A DNA stretch of 64,000 bases from an uncultured Dehalococcoidia bacterium (GCA_951812395.1 CATOSD010000001.1:682001-746000); one strand, 5' to 3'; positions 1 to 8,269 are shown, counted from the stretch's first letter. Translations and numbers: made by a program. The notes: generated by a model from the letters alone, not told the origin.

Positions 1-2
1 TC

Positions 3-1169
3 GCGCCCACGTTCGTGTGGATCGTGTGGTGGGTGGGCATGGGCTACGTGTCGGCGCTGTTCGGCAACGTTTGGATGCTGGTGAACCCGTGGAAGATAAC
101 CTACGATTGGGCCGAGCGGGTGCTTGGCGGCGATGGCCGGGGGTTGTTCGTGTACCCCGAGCGGCTGGACGTGTGGCCCGCCGTGGCGCTGCTGCTCATG
201 TTCGCGTGGCTGGAGAACGTGTACGTGAGCGCGACGCTGCCCGGCAGCCTGGGGCAGCTTATCATCGCCTACTCGCTGGTGACATGGATGGGCATGGCCG
301 CGTTCGGCAAGCACACCTGGCTGAGTCGCGGCGAGGTGTTCAGCGTGCTGTTCGGCATATTCGCCCGCTTCTCGCCAACGGAGGTGAGGGCCGCCGATCG
401 CAGCGCCTGCTCGCGGTGCAGGTGGGCGTGCGGGCCGGATTGCGTGGACTGCTACGAGTGCTTCGAGCGCGCGGACCGGTCGCGGCGCGAGTTCAACCTG
501 CGCCCGTGGGCCGTGGGCCTGGCGAATCCGCACCGCGCCAGTGTTAGCCTGACAGCCTTCGTGCTGCTGGCGCTGGCGATAGTGTCGTTCGATGGCCTGC
601 AGGAGACGCCGGCGTGGGTCAGCGTGCAGACCGCGGTGTACGACGAGGTGTCGGTGCTCGGCCCCAACGTGGTCGGCACCATAGACACGCTGGGTCTTCT
701 CGTGGCGCCGGCGCTGTTCGTGGTCGTCTACGCAGCGTTCTCGTGGGCGGTGGCGCGGCTGTCCGGCGACCGGGAGGGCGTCGCGGGCGTGGCGAAGGGG
801 TACGTGGTGACGCTGGTGCCCATCGCGCTGGCCTACAACCTGGCGCACTACCTGTCGCTGCTGCTGATAAGCGGCCAGACGGTGATACCGCTGCTGTCGG
901 ACCCGTTCGGCAATGGCTGGGATCTGCTGGGTACCGCCGATTACGCGACGAACATCGCTATCATCAACGCACGGGTGGCGTGGTACGTGTCCGTGGCGGC
1001 GATAGTCGCGGGACACGTGGTGTCGGTGTACCTGGCGCACCTGGTGTCGACGCGCAGGGTGGCGCACCGGGGCCGCGCGCTGCGGGGGCAGCTTCCCATG
1101 CTGGCGCTGATGGTGCTGTACACGGCCACCAGCCTGTGGATAATCGCGCAGCCCATCGTGGAGGAGTAA
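3..1169 (+). CDS. Polytopic membrane protein of unknown function (5' end outside window)
   Basis: The frame is open from the first bases, so the start lies upstream; 388 C-terminal residues are visible. There are about eight hydrophobic segments. The motif NPWK near the start, and the overall look, recall a conserved actinobacterial/chloroflexal membrane protein family often annotated vaguely as 'fenitrothion hydrolase'; that name has no functional value here. A loop at about residues 134-153 of the visible part is rich in cysteine (CSRC, CGPDC, CYEC), which would suit a metal site or disulfides. No substrate can be deduced. It is followed by a promoter for rpsU and is not obviously co-transcribed with it. 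Confidence 0.6.
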   Translation, partial: APTFVWIVWWVGMGYVSALFGNVWMLVNPWKITYDWAERVLGGDGRGLFVYPERLDVWPAVALLLMFAWLENVYVSATLPGSLGQLIIAYSLVTWMGMAAFGKHTWLSRGEVFSVLFGIFARFSPTEVRAADRSACSRCRWACGPDCVDCYECFERADRSRREFNLRPWAVGLANPHRASVSLTAFVLLALAIVSFDGLQETPAWVSVQTAVYDEVSVLGPNVVGTIDTLGLLVAPALFVVVYAAFSWAVARLSGDREGVAGVAKGYVVTLVPIALAYNLAHYLSLLLISGQTVIPLLSDPFGNGWDLLGTADYATNIAIINARVAWYVSVAAIVAGHVVSVYLAHLVSTRRVAHRGRALRGQLPMLALMVLYTATSLWIIAQPIVEE

Positions 1170-1201
1170 CAGGGCTCGGGACGAGGAGCGGTCGCCCGCG
1201 C

Positions 1202-1231
1202 CTGACAGCCGCGCGGGGCGTGTGCTATACT
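1202..1231 (+). promoter_or_regulatory. Sigma-70-type promoter of rpsU
   Basis: A -35-like CTGACA at 1202-1207 is separated by 18 bases from a -10 TATACT at 1226-1231. Both differ from consensus by one base. The first rpsU codon lies 36 bases downstream of the -10 element, leaving a short leader with the ribosome site AAGGAG at 1255-1260. Confidence 0.6.
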
Positions 1232-1266
1232 CCCTGTTACGAATTACAGGTCTCAAGGAGATTGTT

Positions 1267-1455
1267 TTGACGCACGTATCTCTCCGCGATGGAGAAGAGC
1301 CGGAGGCCTTGCTAAAGAGGTTCCAGACCGGGATGCAGCGCTCGGGCATACTGCGGGAACTCAGGAACCGGCGATTCTTCCGGTCGAAGGGTGAGCAGGC
1401 CCGCCTGGACCGCGCCCGCAGCCTGCGTCGGCAGCGCCGGCGCCGTAACCGCTAG
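1267..1455 (+). CDS. rpsU: 30S ribosomal protein S21
   Basis: A 62-residue basic protein of the small-subunit protein S21 family, which acts at the 3' end of 16S rRNA during initiation. It has the family pattern: an N-terminal strand, then acidic GEEPEALLKRF, then a helix with RELRNRRFF and an Arg-rich tail ending RRQRRRRNR. I chose the TTG start because AAGGAG sits six bases upstream. A longer reading from 1222 would place the promoter -10 element inside the gene. It stands alone on the plus strand, convergent with the gmk operon. Confidence 0.9.
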   Translation: MTHVSLRDGEEPEALLKRFQTGMQRSGILRELRNRRFFRSKGEQARLDRARSLRRQRRRRNR

Positions 1456-1482
1456 CCGCCCTCGCGTTAGCTAAGAACCCCG

Positions 1483-2085
1483 CTACGTGGACGCCCGACG
1501 GTTGCGCTCGTCCGCCGTCAACGCCTCGATCTGGCGCACGGCGTCATTCAGCCGGCCGCGGCTGTTCACCACCACGTGGTCGAACAGTTCCGCGGCCTCC
1601 ATCTCAGCTTCGGCCTCTCTCAACCGCCGCTTCATCGCTTCTTCTGCCTCGGTGCCCCTCGACGTGAGACGCCGGGTCAACTCGTCCATGCTCGGCGGAG
1701 CGAGGAACACCAGTAGCGCGTCCGGGACCAGGCCGCGAATGGTCTTCGCGCCCTGAACGTCCACCTTCACCAGCACGTCCCGCCCCTCAGACAGCGCGCG
1801 CTCCACCTGGACCCTGGGTACGCCGTACAGGTTGCCGTAGACTTCGGCCCACTCCAGCAGTTCGCCGTTGGCTATCATGCGCTCGAACTCTGGACGTGGT
1901 ACGAAGTGGTAGGGCTCGCCCTCGCGTTCGCCCTCCCGCATGGGGCGCGTGGTGGCGGTGACGGCGAAGTGGTAGGGGCTTCCGAGTCGCCTCATGCGCT
2001 CGAGGACGGCGTCCTTGCCGACGCCCGACGGGCCGGACAGCACTACCAGCAGGGGACGTTCGCCGGTGGGCGGCGTGGCGCTCAA
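1483..2085 (-). CDS. gmk: Guanylate kinase
   Basis: Phosphorylates GMP to GDP with ATP in the cytoplasm. The 200-residue product has a P-loop GPSGVGKD at residues 18-25, followed by TATTRPMREGE and YHFV, which form the GMP-binding region, and a VDVQGAKTI strand with the lid after it. Length matches the family (about 200-210). The start is a TTG that overlaps the aroA stop (TTGA), so translation is probably coupled; a long in-frame upstream extension on this strand is antisense noise within aroA. It is the last gene of the minus-strand operon, and only 27 bases separate it from the end of convergent rpsU. Confidence 0.93.
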   Translation of the reverse strand: MSATPPTGERPLLVVLSGPSGVGKDAVLERMRRLGSPYHFAVTATTRPMREGEREGEPYHFVPRPEFERMIANGELLEWAEVYGNLYGVPRVQVERALSEGRDVLVKVDVQGAKTIRGLVPDALLVFLAPPSMDELTRRLTSRGTEAEEAMKRRLREAEAEMEAAELFDHVVVNSRGRLNDAVRQIEALTADERNRRAST

Positions 2086-3389
2086 GACCGGGTCAGCTCG
2101 TCCAGCGTGTCCCAGAAGGCGGGATAGGAGACAGAGGCAGCCTCGGCGCCGGCGACGACGGTCTCGCCGCGCGCCAACAGCCCGGCGACGGCCAAGGTCA
2201 TGGCGATGCGGTGGTCGCCGTAGCTGTCGCATTCGGCGCCGCTCAGGGCAGCGCCGCCGGTTATGGCCATGCCGTCCGGGCGCTCCTCGACCCGCGCGCC
2301 CAGCCGCGTCAGCCCGTCCACGGTGGCGCGGATGCGGTCCGACTCCTTCACGCGCAGCTCGGCGGCGTCCTCGATGACGGTCGTACCCTCGGCGAAGCAC
2401 GCCGCGAGCGCGAGCACCGGCAGCTCGTCGATCACCCTGGGAATCACGTCGCCGGCTATCCTGACGCCCCGGAGGCTGCTGGACTCGACGACCAGGTCGG
2501 CTTTCGGTTCGCCCGCCTCTTCCCTCACGTTTTCCACGCGCACGCCCGCGCCCATCTCGTCGAGCACGTCCAGCACGCCCGTCCGCGACGGGTTGAAGCC
2601 CACGCCCTTCACGCGGACGCTGGCGTTGGGGTGGCAGGCGCCGGCGACGAGCCAGAAGGCGGCGCCGCTGATGTCGGCGGGCACGCTGACGTCCATCGCC
2701 GTCAGCTCGGAGGCGCGCACTCCCACACTGAGGCCGTCGGACCAGGTCGATGCGCCCATCGCCGTGATCATTCGCTCTGTGTGGTCGCGGGAGGCGGCCG
2801 GCTGCCGCAGGAGCGTTTCGCCCTCGGCGTGAAGCCCCGCGATGAGAAGACAGGACTTGAGCTGAGCGCTGGCGACCGGCATTTCGTAGTCGATGCCCCG
2901 CAGCTCGCCGCCCCTGATGGCGAGCGGGGCCAACGAGTCGTCCTGGCGGCCCATAACTTGTGCGCCCATCTGCTTGAGAGGCGTCACGATGCGCCCCATT
3001 GGCCGGTTTCTGAGCGAGCTGTCGCCCGAAATTATGCTGAGAAAGGACTGTGCGGCGAGAAGTCCCGACACCAGCCGCATGGTGGTGCCGCTGTTGCCCG
3101 CGTTGAGCGGAGTGGTGGGCTCGCGCAGGCCGTGCTTGCCACGTCCGCGCACTTCGAAGCACTCGGGCGCGCCGGACACCGTGCAGTCGGCGTGGCGGCG
3201 AATCTGGACGCCCAGGCCACGCAGGCAGCGCAGCATGGACACGCGGTCGTCTCCGACGCAGAAGTTGGAGACGTGGGCGGCGCCGTTTGCGATGGAGTTG
3301 AGCAGCGCGGCGCGGTGGGAGATGGACTTGTCGCCCGGGGGGACGACGTCTCCCTCGATGCGGTCCGCCGATTTGATGTGTCGATTCAT
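2082..3389 (-). CDS. aroA: 3-phosphoshikimate 1-carboxyvinyltransferase (EPSP synthase)
   Basis: Sixth step of the shikimate pathway, joining shikimate-3-phosphate and phosphoenolpyruvate. At 435 residues it has the expected length. Signature motifs are in order: PGDKSISHRA near residues 18-27, the phosphoenolpyruvate-binding NAGNSGTTMRL near 95-105, VASAQLKSCLL, RVKESDR near 345, and GDHRIAM near 393. The NSGTT form resembles Bacillus-type enzymes, with no test of herbicide behaviour implied. Its start overlaps the stop of the upstream aspartic protease by four bases and its stop overlaps the gmk start, so it is embedded in one operon with tyrA. Confidence 0.95.
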   Translation of the reverse strand: MNRHIKSADRIEGDVVPPGDKSISHRAALLNSIANGAAHVSNFCVGDDRVSMLRCLRGLGVQIRRHADCTVSGAPECFEVRGRGKHGLREPTTPLNAGNSGTTMRLVSGLLAAQSFLSIISGDSSLRNRPMGRIVTPLKQMGAQVMGRQDDSLAPLAIRGGELRGIDYEMPVASAQLKSCLLIAGLHAEGETLLRQPAASRDHTERMITAMGASTWSDGLSVGVRASELTAMDVSVPADISGAAFWLVAGACHPNASVRVKGVGFNPSRTGVLDVLDEMGAGVRVENVREEAGEPKADLVVESSSLRGVRIAGDVIPRVIDELPVLALAACFAEGTTVIEDAAELRVKESDRIRATVDGLTRLGARVEERPDGMAITGGAALSGAECDSYGDHRIAMTLAVAGLLARGETVVAGAEAASVSYPAFWDTLDELTRS

Positions 3390-3757
3390 CGGTTGGCCTG
3401 TATGGCGACGCGGCCGCCGCGCTCTACGTCGATGTTCAGGTTGTGTCCGCGAAGCAGGGCCATGCCGACGAACGGGATTGAGTTCGACTCGTAAGCGGCG
3501 ATTTGCCTTGGACCGCCGTCCCAGATCACCGTGACGCGGTAGGCGCTGAAGGCTACTTCGCTGCCGTCTGCCAACAACACATGGGCAGTGCCGGCGGGGG
3601 GAAGTCCCAACTCCGTGACAATCGTCGGCGGCAATGTCAGGTATTCGGTGTAGCCGGTGTCAATCACGGCCTCCACTTCCCTCGATTCTCCTGCCAGCCC
3701 GTTCACAGTGAGCGTAATCACTGCTTGGCGCCTGGCATTCACAACCCCCACTATCAA
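3386..3757 (-). CDS. Retropepsin-like clan AA aspartic protease
   Basis: A 123-residue single-domain protein with one catalytic triad half: VIDTGYTEYLTLP, putting the catalytic Asp at residue 33. It has the downstream strand GMALLRGHNLNIDV typical of retroviral-type proteases that work as homodimers. Genes of this type are common in Chloroflexota and cyanobacteria, nearly always beside a short partner such as the next gene upstream; the pair is often suspected to act as a toxin-antitoxin or regulatory module, unproven. Here it overlaps its partner by four bases and aroA by four bases, so it is translated within an essential biosynthetic operon. Confidence 0.8.
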   Translation of the reverse strand: MIVGVVNARRQAVITLTVNGLAGESREVEAVIDTGYTEYLTLPPTIVTELGLPPAGTAHVLLADGSEVAFSAYRVTVIWDGGPRQIAAYESNSIPFVGMALLRGHNLNIDVERGGRVAIQANR

Positions 3758-4035
3758 TCTGTTCTCCGCGGGAGGCCGCCCCCCATACTGGAGACTGCCA
3801 GGTACCCGACGCGCTCGAACAAGACGTTGACAGCTTCCGGGTGCTTTGCTTGCAGGTTCTCTCTAGCGGGAATCAAGTCATCACCTATAGCCCAAATTCC
3901 GCTGTCCACGTCAATCGCGACAATCTTGCCGACGTGGTCCGCTTCTACCTGGTGGCGAATATCTCGTTCGTAAATCTCTCTGCCCAAGCGGGCGGTCTCT
4001 TCTTTAGGCAACCGCCCAGTCGTCTGTGCATCCAT
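3754..4035 (-). CDS. Small partner protein of clan AA protease
   Basis: A 93-residue soluble protein. It matches a family seen next to retropepsin-like genes: an N-terminal stretch with EETARLGREIYERDIR, a core KIVAIDVDSGIWAIGDD, then LFERVGYLAVSSMGGG at the end. No catalytic motif is evident. It overlaps the protease start by four bases (ATGA), which points to a fixed stoichiometry between the two products. An antitoxin-like or substrate/inhibitor role is an inference from linkage only. It lies 51 bases after tyrA in the same operon. Confidence 0.7.
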   Translation of the reverse strand: MDAQTTGRLPKEETARLGREIYERDIRHQVEADHVGKIVAIDVDSGIWAIGDDLIPARENLQAKHPEAVNVLFERVGYLAVSSMGGGLPRRTD

Positions 4036-4086
4036 AGTGAGTCACCTTCAAATGAGGCGCTGTAATGGTCCTGGATTATCCCGGCC

Positions 4087-5091
4087 CTAGTTGCGGCGGA
4101 AGTAGGTCCACGGACTACGGCTTTTGTCCTCACCGCGCGTCATCTGCTGGTAGCGTCGCAGCAGCGTCTCGCCCAGGAACACGGTGGCCATGGACTCGCT
4201 GGCGCTGGGCACCTTGGTGGAGTCGTCCTCCAGCACCGCGTCGGCCTCCCACTTGGCGCGCGCCTCCCACGCCTTGATGAAGGTGTCGAGCAGGTTGTCG
4301 CTGCGCTCTGTAATCTGGCTGCGGTACGCGTACAGTTCGGTGATCATCTGGTCGATCCAGTGCACCACGTCGTCGGGGTTGGCGAGACAGGCGGACTCGA
4401 TGTCCTGCGGGTCGGTGCCGGCGAGCTGGGACACGAGGTTGAACTCGCTGGCGGCCAGGCGGTGCATGTCGCGCCAGCCCTCGCTGCCCGAGGTGGCGGT
4501 GACGAAAGCCGACGACAGCAGCATGGGCAGGTAGTTCATGGCGATGGCGTAGCTGTCGTGCTCCTCGGCATCCATGAACAGTGGTTTCGCGCCCAGGGTC
4601 TCGGCCATGTTGACGACTGTCCTGATAGAGGTCTGGTTGGACGCGTCGGAGGCAACGATGCAATAGTCGGCGCCCTCGAAGAGCGTCGGGCTCGCCTCTT
4701 CGAGGGCGACTGCGGACGACTTGAGCAGCGGATGGCCGCCCACGTAGCTCACGCCTTCGGGCAGGTACTCCCCGGCCCACTGGATGACCAGCGACTTCGA
4801 GGTGCCCAAGTCGGTAACGACGCAGCCCTGGCTGGCGCGCTGGCCTATGACCTCCAGAAGCTCCTTGGTCTCGGTGATCGAGGTGTCCAGGATGATGAGG
4901 CTGGCGCCCTCGACGGCCGAGGCGAGGCCGCCGACCACGCGGTCGATCGCGCCCATCTTGTCGGCGGCGTTCAGCACGCGCCGCTCCCTGCCGGACCCCA
5001 CTATTTCGGTGTTCGACAGCCTGGCTTTCTTGAGGCCCAGGCCAATGGAGGCGCCGTAGGCCCCAAAGCCTATGATAGTTATGCGTTCCAA
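4087..5091 (-). CDS. tyrA: Prephenate dehydrogenase
   Basis: Oxidative decarboxylation of prephenate to 4-hydroxyphenylpyruvate in tyrosine synthesis. The 334-residue product opens with a Rossmann fold (ITIIGFGAYGASIGL, glycines at 8, 10 and 13). It continues with VTDLGTSKS and VGGHPLLKS, the His-containing segment expected in the family, and an all-helical dimerisation domain. I prefer the TTG at 5091 because GGAGGTG sits seven bases upstream; a longer ATG start at 5118 has no such site. No ACT regulatory domain is seen. It lies upstream of aroA and gmk, interrupted by the protease pair. Confidence 0.88.
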   Translation of the reverse strand: MERITIIGFGAYGASIGLGLKKARLSNTEIVGSGRERRVLNAADKMGAIDRVVGGLASAVEGASLIILDTSITETKELLEVIGQRASQGCVVTDLGTSKSLVIQWAGEYLPEGVSYVGGHPLLKSSAVALEEASPTLFEGADYCIVASDASNQTSIRTVVNMAETLGAKPLFMDAEEHDSYAIAMNYLPMLLSSAFVTATSGSEGWRDMHRLAASEFNLVSQLAGTDPQDIESACLANPDDVVHWIDQMITELYAYRSQITERSDNLLDTFIKAWEARAKWEADAVLEDDSTKVPSASESMATVFLGETLLRRYQQMTRGEDKSRSPWTYFRRN

Positions 5092-5149
5092 ATTTTCACC
5101 TCCGCTCGAACCCGGCATCCCAAGGGCGGCACGCCAGTTTCATAACAGT

Positions 5150-5851
5150 TTACCACGCCGCCTGTCCACCCAATGCGATGAAGCCGAGCGCTTTCATAAT
5201 AGGTTCCACTATTCTCTGTAGTACGGAAGGACCCTGAATCCAGCCGCCTATGAACACCACTCCGAGAAGTATGAAAATGCCGAACGGTTCAAGCCTGGCG
5301 AATTGGTTGGCGGCGGCCCGTGGCAGGACTCCCAGCGCGACCCTGAATCCGTCCAGCGGCGCTATGGGAAGCAGGTTGAAGGCGGCCAACAGCAGGTTCC
5401 AGCGGACAACCTCGGAGATTACGGTGCTCAGAATGGGGTCGCCGACGACCGGCGCGCCAAGGCCGCCCGGCAGAGTGAGCGTGGCAATTCTGGAGACCTG
5501 GAACACGAGCGCCGCAATCACCACGTTGGCGAACGGGCCGGCCAGCGCCACCGTCGCCATGCCCACGCGCGCGCCGACACGCAATCGACCAGCATCTACC
5601 GGAACGGGCTTGCCCCATCCGAAGCCGACCAGGAGCAGCATCAGCGCGCCCAGCCATTCGAAGTGCGAAAGCGGGTTGAGTGTAAGTCGGCCGAGCCGGT
5701 GAGAAGTCTCGTCGCCCAGCCTGGTCGCGACGAGCGAATGGCTGAACTCGTGGAAGGTTACGGCAACGACGAGCGACGCGCAGGTAACAGCGAACAGGAA
5801 GATCGCTAGAGCCGGATCGTCCAGGAAGAGGTTGAAGTAGCGCGCTAGCAA
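5150..5851 (-). CDS. Site-2 protease family (M50) membrane metalloprotease
   Basis: A 233-residue membrane protein with the zinc motif HEFSH at residues 34-38 inside a hydrophobic helix and the second conserved motif NLLPIAPLDGFR near residue 160, where Asp completes the metal site. About five to six transmembrane segments are visible. There is no PDZ or CBS domain, which fits the short Chloroflexota/cyanobacterial S2P group. Substrates are unknown; the family cuts transmembrane anchors of regulators. The start is TTG. It is the first gene of the run toward tyrA, with a 58-base gap. Confidence 0.88.
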   Translation of the reverse strand: MLARYFNLFLDDPALAIFLFAVTCASLVVAVTFHEFSHSLVATRLGDETSHRLGRLTLNPLSHFEWLGALMLLLVGFGWGKPVPVDAGRLRVGARVGMATVALAGPFANVVIAALVFQVSRIATLTLPGGLGAPVVGDPILSTVISEVVRWNLLLAAFNLLPIAPLDGFRVALGVLPRAAANQFARLEPFGIFILLGVVFIGGWIQGPSVLQRIVEPIMKALGFIALGGQAAW

Positions 5852-5990
5852 GGGCGTTCACGGAAAAAGGGCGAGGGCCGCGACGAGTTCGGATTGCCGC
5901 GAGTGCAAGCACGCACGGGTGGCAAAACGCGACGGCGGGACGCCGTGCGCCCCGCCTAATCGAATCCGGGTTGGGTGAGAGGGAGTCCGC

Positions 5991-6401
5991 CTAGTGGCCT
6001 CCGCAGGCGCCTCCGCAACCGCCGCCTCCGCAGGCGCAGCCGCCGCCACCTCCGCCGCAGGCGCAGCCGCCGCCGCCACCACCGCATCCGCAGCCGCCCA
6101 TGGAGTTGGGGTTGCTGATGACGAATCCGCTGCGCATCAGGCTGTCTACGTAGTCTATCTGGGCGCCGTCGATAAGGGGGGCGCTGTCGGAGTCGATCAG
6201 CACTTGCACGGTCTCGGTGTCGATGACGAAGTCGCCGTCTTTGACTTCCTTCTCCAGGCCGAGCATGTACTGCATTCCGCCGTGTTCGCCGGGCACAACC
6301 ATCACGCGCAGCAGCGAGCCGACCTCGCCCTGCTCCTTGATGATGTCGTCGAGCTTCTGAGCCGCGGCCGAGGTAACTTCAATGAGCTGAGTGGTTGCCA
6401 A
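5991..6401 (-). CDS. IscA/ErpA/HesB-like protein with Cys-Gly tail
   Basis: The first 103 residues have the A-type carrier fold: VTSAAAQKLDDII, LRVMVVPGEHGGMQYML, VLIDSDSAPLIDGAQIDYVDS and GFVISNPNS. A-type carriers transfer iron-sulfur clusters using one cysteine near residue 35 and a CxC pair near the end. Here the first cysteine is absent (GEHGGMQY instead of GCSG), while C104 and C106 are kept. The chain then continues into an unusual 30-residue tail of Gly runs with CAC repeats, adding six more cysteines (113, 115, 122, 124, 129, 133). Metal storage or trafficking is possible. A stand-alone minus-strand gene. Confidence 0.8.
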   Translation of the reverse strand: MATTQLIEVTSAAAQKLDDIIKEQGEVGSLLRVMVVPGEHGGMQYMLGLEKEVKDGDFVIDTETVQVLIDSDSAPLIDGAQIDYVDSLMRSGFVISNPNSMGGCGCGGGGGGCACGGGGGGCACGGGGCGGACGGH

Positions 6402-6768
6402 GTCGTATACCTCCGTGCGCAGGTTGTGCGCGGTGCGTCCGATTCGTTTTCAGGTGGGGCCATGCTAACACGGGGTACCAAAACCCGTCAAGGAAGGTGG
6501 CGCCACTGGAGCAGTGGGGTGTAAGCGGCTATCTCCACGTAAGCTGAGGGCGGGTAGCGCGAATGGGTGGGCGGCAGGGCCGGGACTGGCTCGCGCGGCG
6601 GCCATGAAGACAGGCCGCGCAGCACCTCCTGGCCTGCTACCGCTTGTTTGGGCCGGGGATCGCGGTCGGCAAGGCTGGGCAGAGCCTCGACCGGAACTCC
6701 GCGCCGGCCAGGTGGCGTGCGCGGTACGGGTCGGGGCTGGCTTTGCGCCTCGGTCACCTCCATCCCAG

Positions 6769-6791
6769 CCTTCCCCCTGCGAGGGGGAAGG
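6769..6791. repeat. Dispersed G5/C5 hairpin repeat, copy 1
   Basis: CCTTCCCCCT, loop gcg, AGGGGGAAGG: arms of 10 bases at 6769-6778 and 6782-6791. It is preceded by GTCACCTCCATCCCAG, a flank shared in recognisable form with the copies at 10595 and 15475, so the unit is about 40 bases and not just the palindrome. Confidence 0.75.
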
Positions 6792-7087
6792 GACAATAGG
6801 TCGGGGCGGGGTGGATGGGTGACGGGCTACCAAGCGGAGTCGCATCCGGGCTAAAGCAGGGGCTACCTGCCGGGTGGGACAATACGCCTAGAAAATAGTG
6901 TCCCGTTTCGTTTCTTTTGTTCTATCTCCTCGGGTTTCGTAGCTGGGCGGTCTGGATATTTGGTTGTGGATGAAACAGATTGCGGTTGGATGGGAAAATG
7001 TTTGACGGTTAACTTACAAGGGTGATACGGGAGTGTAACGGTTCAGGCTGCATGAGGCGGGTGTGAACAAGGGGACTTCACCCCTAT

Positions 7088-7163
7088 CCCCGTATCGAGT
7101 ACGGGGCAGGCTCTAACCCTTCGACAGGCCCAGGGCAGGCTCTTCCCCCTGCGAGGGGGAAGG
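7088..7163. repeat. Compound of three mini-hairpins each trailing CAGGCTC or adjoining it
   Basis: Three small units stand side by side. CCCCGTA-tcgag-TACGGGG at 7088-7106 is followed by CAGGCTC. CCCT...AGGG at 7117-7134, containing TTCGACAGGCCCAGGG, is also followed by CAGGCTC. The G5/C5 hairpin CTTCCCCCT-gcg-AGGGGGAAG follows at 7142-7162. The middle unit is the same motif that is inserted in the IS1380 relic near 20172. This looks like nested small mobile or REP-like units. Confidence 0.65.
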
Positions 7164-7495
7164 AAGTCTTGCCAGGCATGAAGTCTGAACAGGTACAAGT
7201 GGGTTGGTCGGTGGCGAGTCTTCGGTTGTTAAGTGGCCGGTTGGTTTCTATGAAGGGGATGTTAGCACAGATGTGCTGACGTGTCAATAGGGGGTTGGGA
7301 TGACGATTCCGTATTGATTTGGTTGGGCGCACGCATGTAGGGTCAACACTTTTTGGGGCGCCGACTGAGCTGCCGCAGGCCCCCCACCGCCATTGACGGC
7401 TCGGCGGCGCATCGCTACCATTGTGGCGAGCGGCCAGGGGCTGGGTGTGCTGAGTTCCAGCCGCGGCTTCGCACCTGAGATACGGAGGGCGCCCC

Positions 7496-7816
7496 GTGAG
7501 CGATGACGTTGTCAGGTGGCACCGTGTCAGAGAGATTCTCGAATCGGTCATGGAGCGCTGGGAACGCCGTGAGGGCCGTAAGGGGATGCTGGGCATACAC
7601 GATTACCACTGGGACAGCCCCGAACACCTGGCAAACGACGAGTCCATGGGCAAGGTGTTTATCGAGCCTGGTGTGCCGGGCGAGGAGACCAACCTCGTGA
7701 TTTCCCTCAGACGCGGCTTCGGCACCATACCCCGTATGCCCATGAGCGGGCCGTTCGTGAAAGAGGACGAGATCCAGGAGGTGGTGCGCTGGATCGACTC
7801 CGGTATGCCTGAGTAG
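7496..7816 (+). CDS. Small protein with C-terminal cytochrome c-like fold signature, no haem site
   Basis: A 106-residue protein starting with GTG behind GGAGGG. The C-terminal half (LRRGFGTIPRMPMSGPFVKEDEIQEVVRWIDSGMPE region) resembles the end of c-type cytochrome-like domains, where RMP...GP is followed by a helix ending WI..GMP. However, there is no CxxCH haem attachment motif and no signal peptide, so it is not a cytochrome. Function unknown. It lies 12 bases ahead of the OsmC gene and is probably co-transcribed with it. Confidence 0.6.
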   Translation: MSDDVVRWHRVREILESVMERWERREGRKGMLGIHDYHWDSPEHLANDESMGKVFIEPGVPGEETNLVISLRRGFGTIPRMPMSGPFVKEDEIQEVVRWIDSGMPE

Positions 7817-7828
7817 GAGACGCCCGCA

Positions 7829-8269
7829 ATGACCGACAGGCCATCCACGTCCGTTGAGCTGAGCTGGCAGGGCGGCTACAAGTTCTCCTCGTCGGATGCC
7901 CATGGCCACTCGGTGACGGTAGACGCTCCCATGGACGACGGCGATGAGTTCGAAGGCATGATGCCCGGCGGCCTGCTTCTCACGAGCCTCGCGGGCTGTA
8001 GCGGCATAGACGTGGTGAACATCCTGCGCCGCCAGCGCCAGAGCGTGAGCTCACTGGAGGTCAGCGTTCGTGGCTACCAGCAACCCGACCCGCCCTGGAC
8101 CTACGAGAGCATCGAGTTGCGATACGTGGTGAAGGGTACGGGTCTCAAGAGGCCGCTGGTTGAACGGGCCATCAAGCTGTCGGAAGAGAAGTACTGCTCG
8201 GTTGGCGCTACGCTTTCCGGGCGTTGCGAGATTACGAGCACCTACGAGATTGTTGAGGATGACGCCTGA
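7829..8269 (+). CDS. OsmC family protein
   Basis: A 146-residue member of the OsmC/Ohr fold, whose peroxide-reducing members use two cysteines. Here the first is in LAGCSGIDVVNIL (about residue 57) and the second in EEKYCSVGATLSG (about residue 127), both at the family positions; the acidic GGLLLTSLAG segment precedes the first. It could act on organic peroxides or be a non-catalytic YhfA-like relative; the sequence alone does not tell. It is 12 bases downstream of a small gene and about 30 bases upstream of a phosphatase-like gene on the same strand. Confidence 0.85.
   Translation: MTDRPSTSVELSWQGGYKFSSSDAHGHSVTVDAPMDDGDEFEGMMPGGLLLTSLAGCSGIDVVNILRRQRQSVSSLEVSVRGYQQPDPPWTYESIELRYVVKGTGLKRPLVERAIKLSEEKYCSVGATLSGRCEITSTYEIVEDDA

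Larger units (their letters stand above)
6402..7495. other. Intergenic region with dispersed hairpin repeats
   Basis: About 1.1 kb without a convincing gene on either strand; the open frames lack family features and run through repeats. It contains a G5/C5 hairpin at 6769-6791, a compound set of three hairpins at 7088-7163, and an imperfect palindrome GTTAGCACA-GA-TGTGCTGAC at 7261-7280. The latter shares its core GTTAGCACrGATGTGC with a site at 19573-19588 in another long gap. Confidence 0.6.

Noticed and set aside
1483..3162. A 559-codon minus-strand frame
   Set aside because: Only its last 200 codons (gmk from TTG 2085) are real; the rest is a shadow frame of aroA with Arg/Gly-rich composition.
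6465..6854. Several open frames of about 100 codons in the 6.4-6.9 kb gap
   Set aside because: They run through the hairpin repeat on both strands, are Pro/Arg-rich and lack any recognisable feature.
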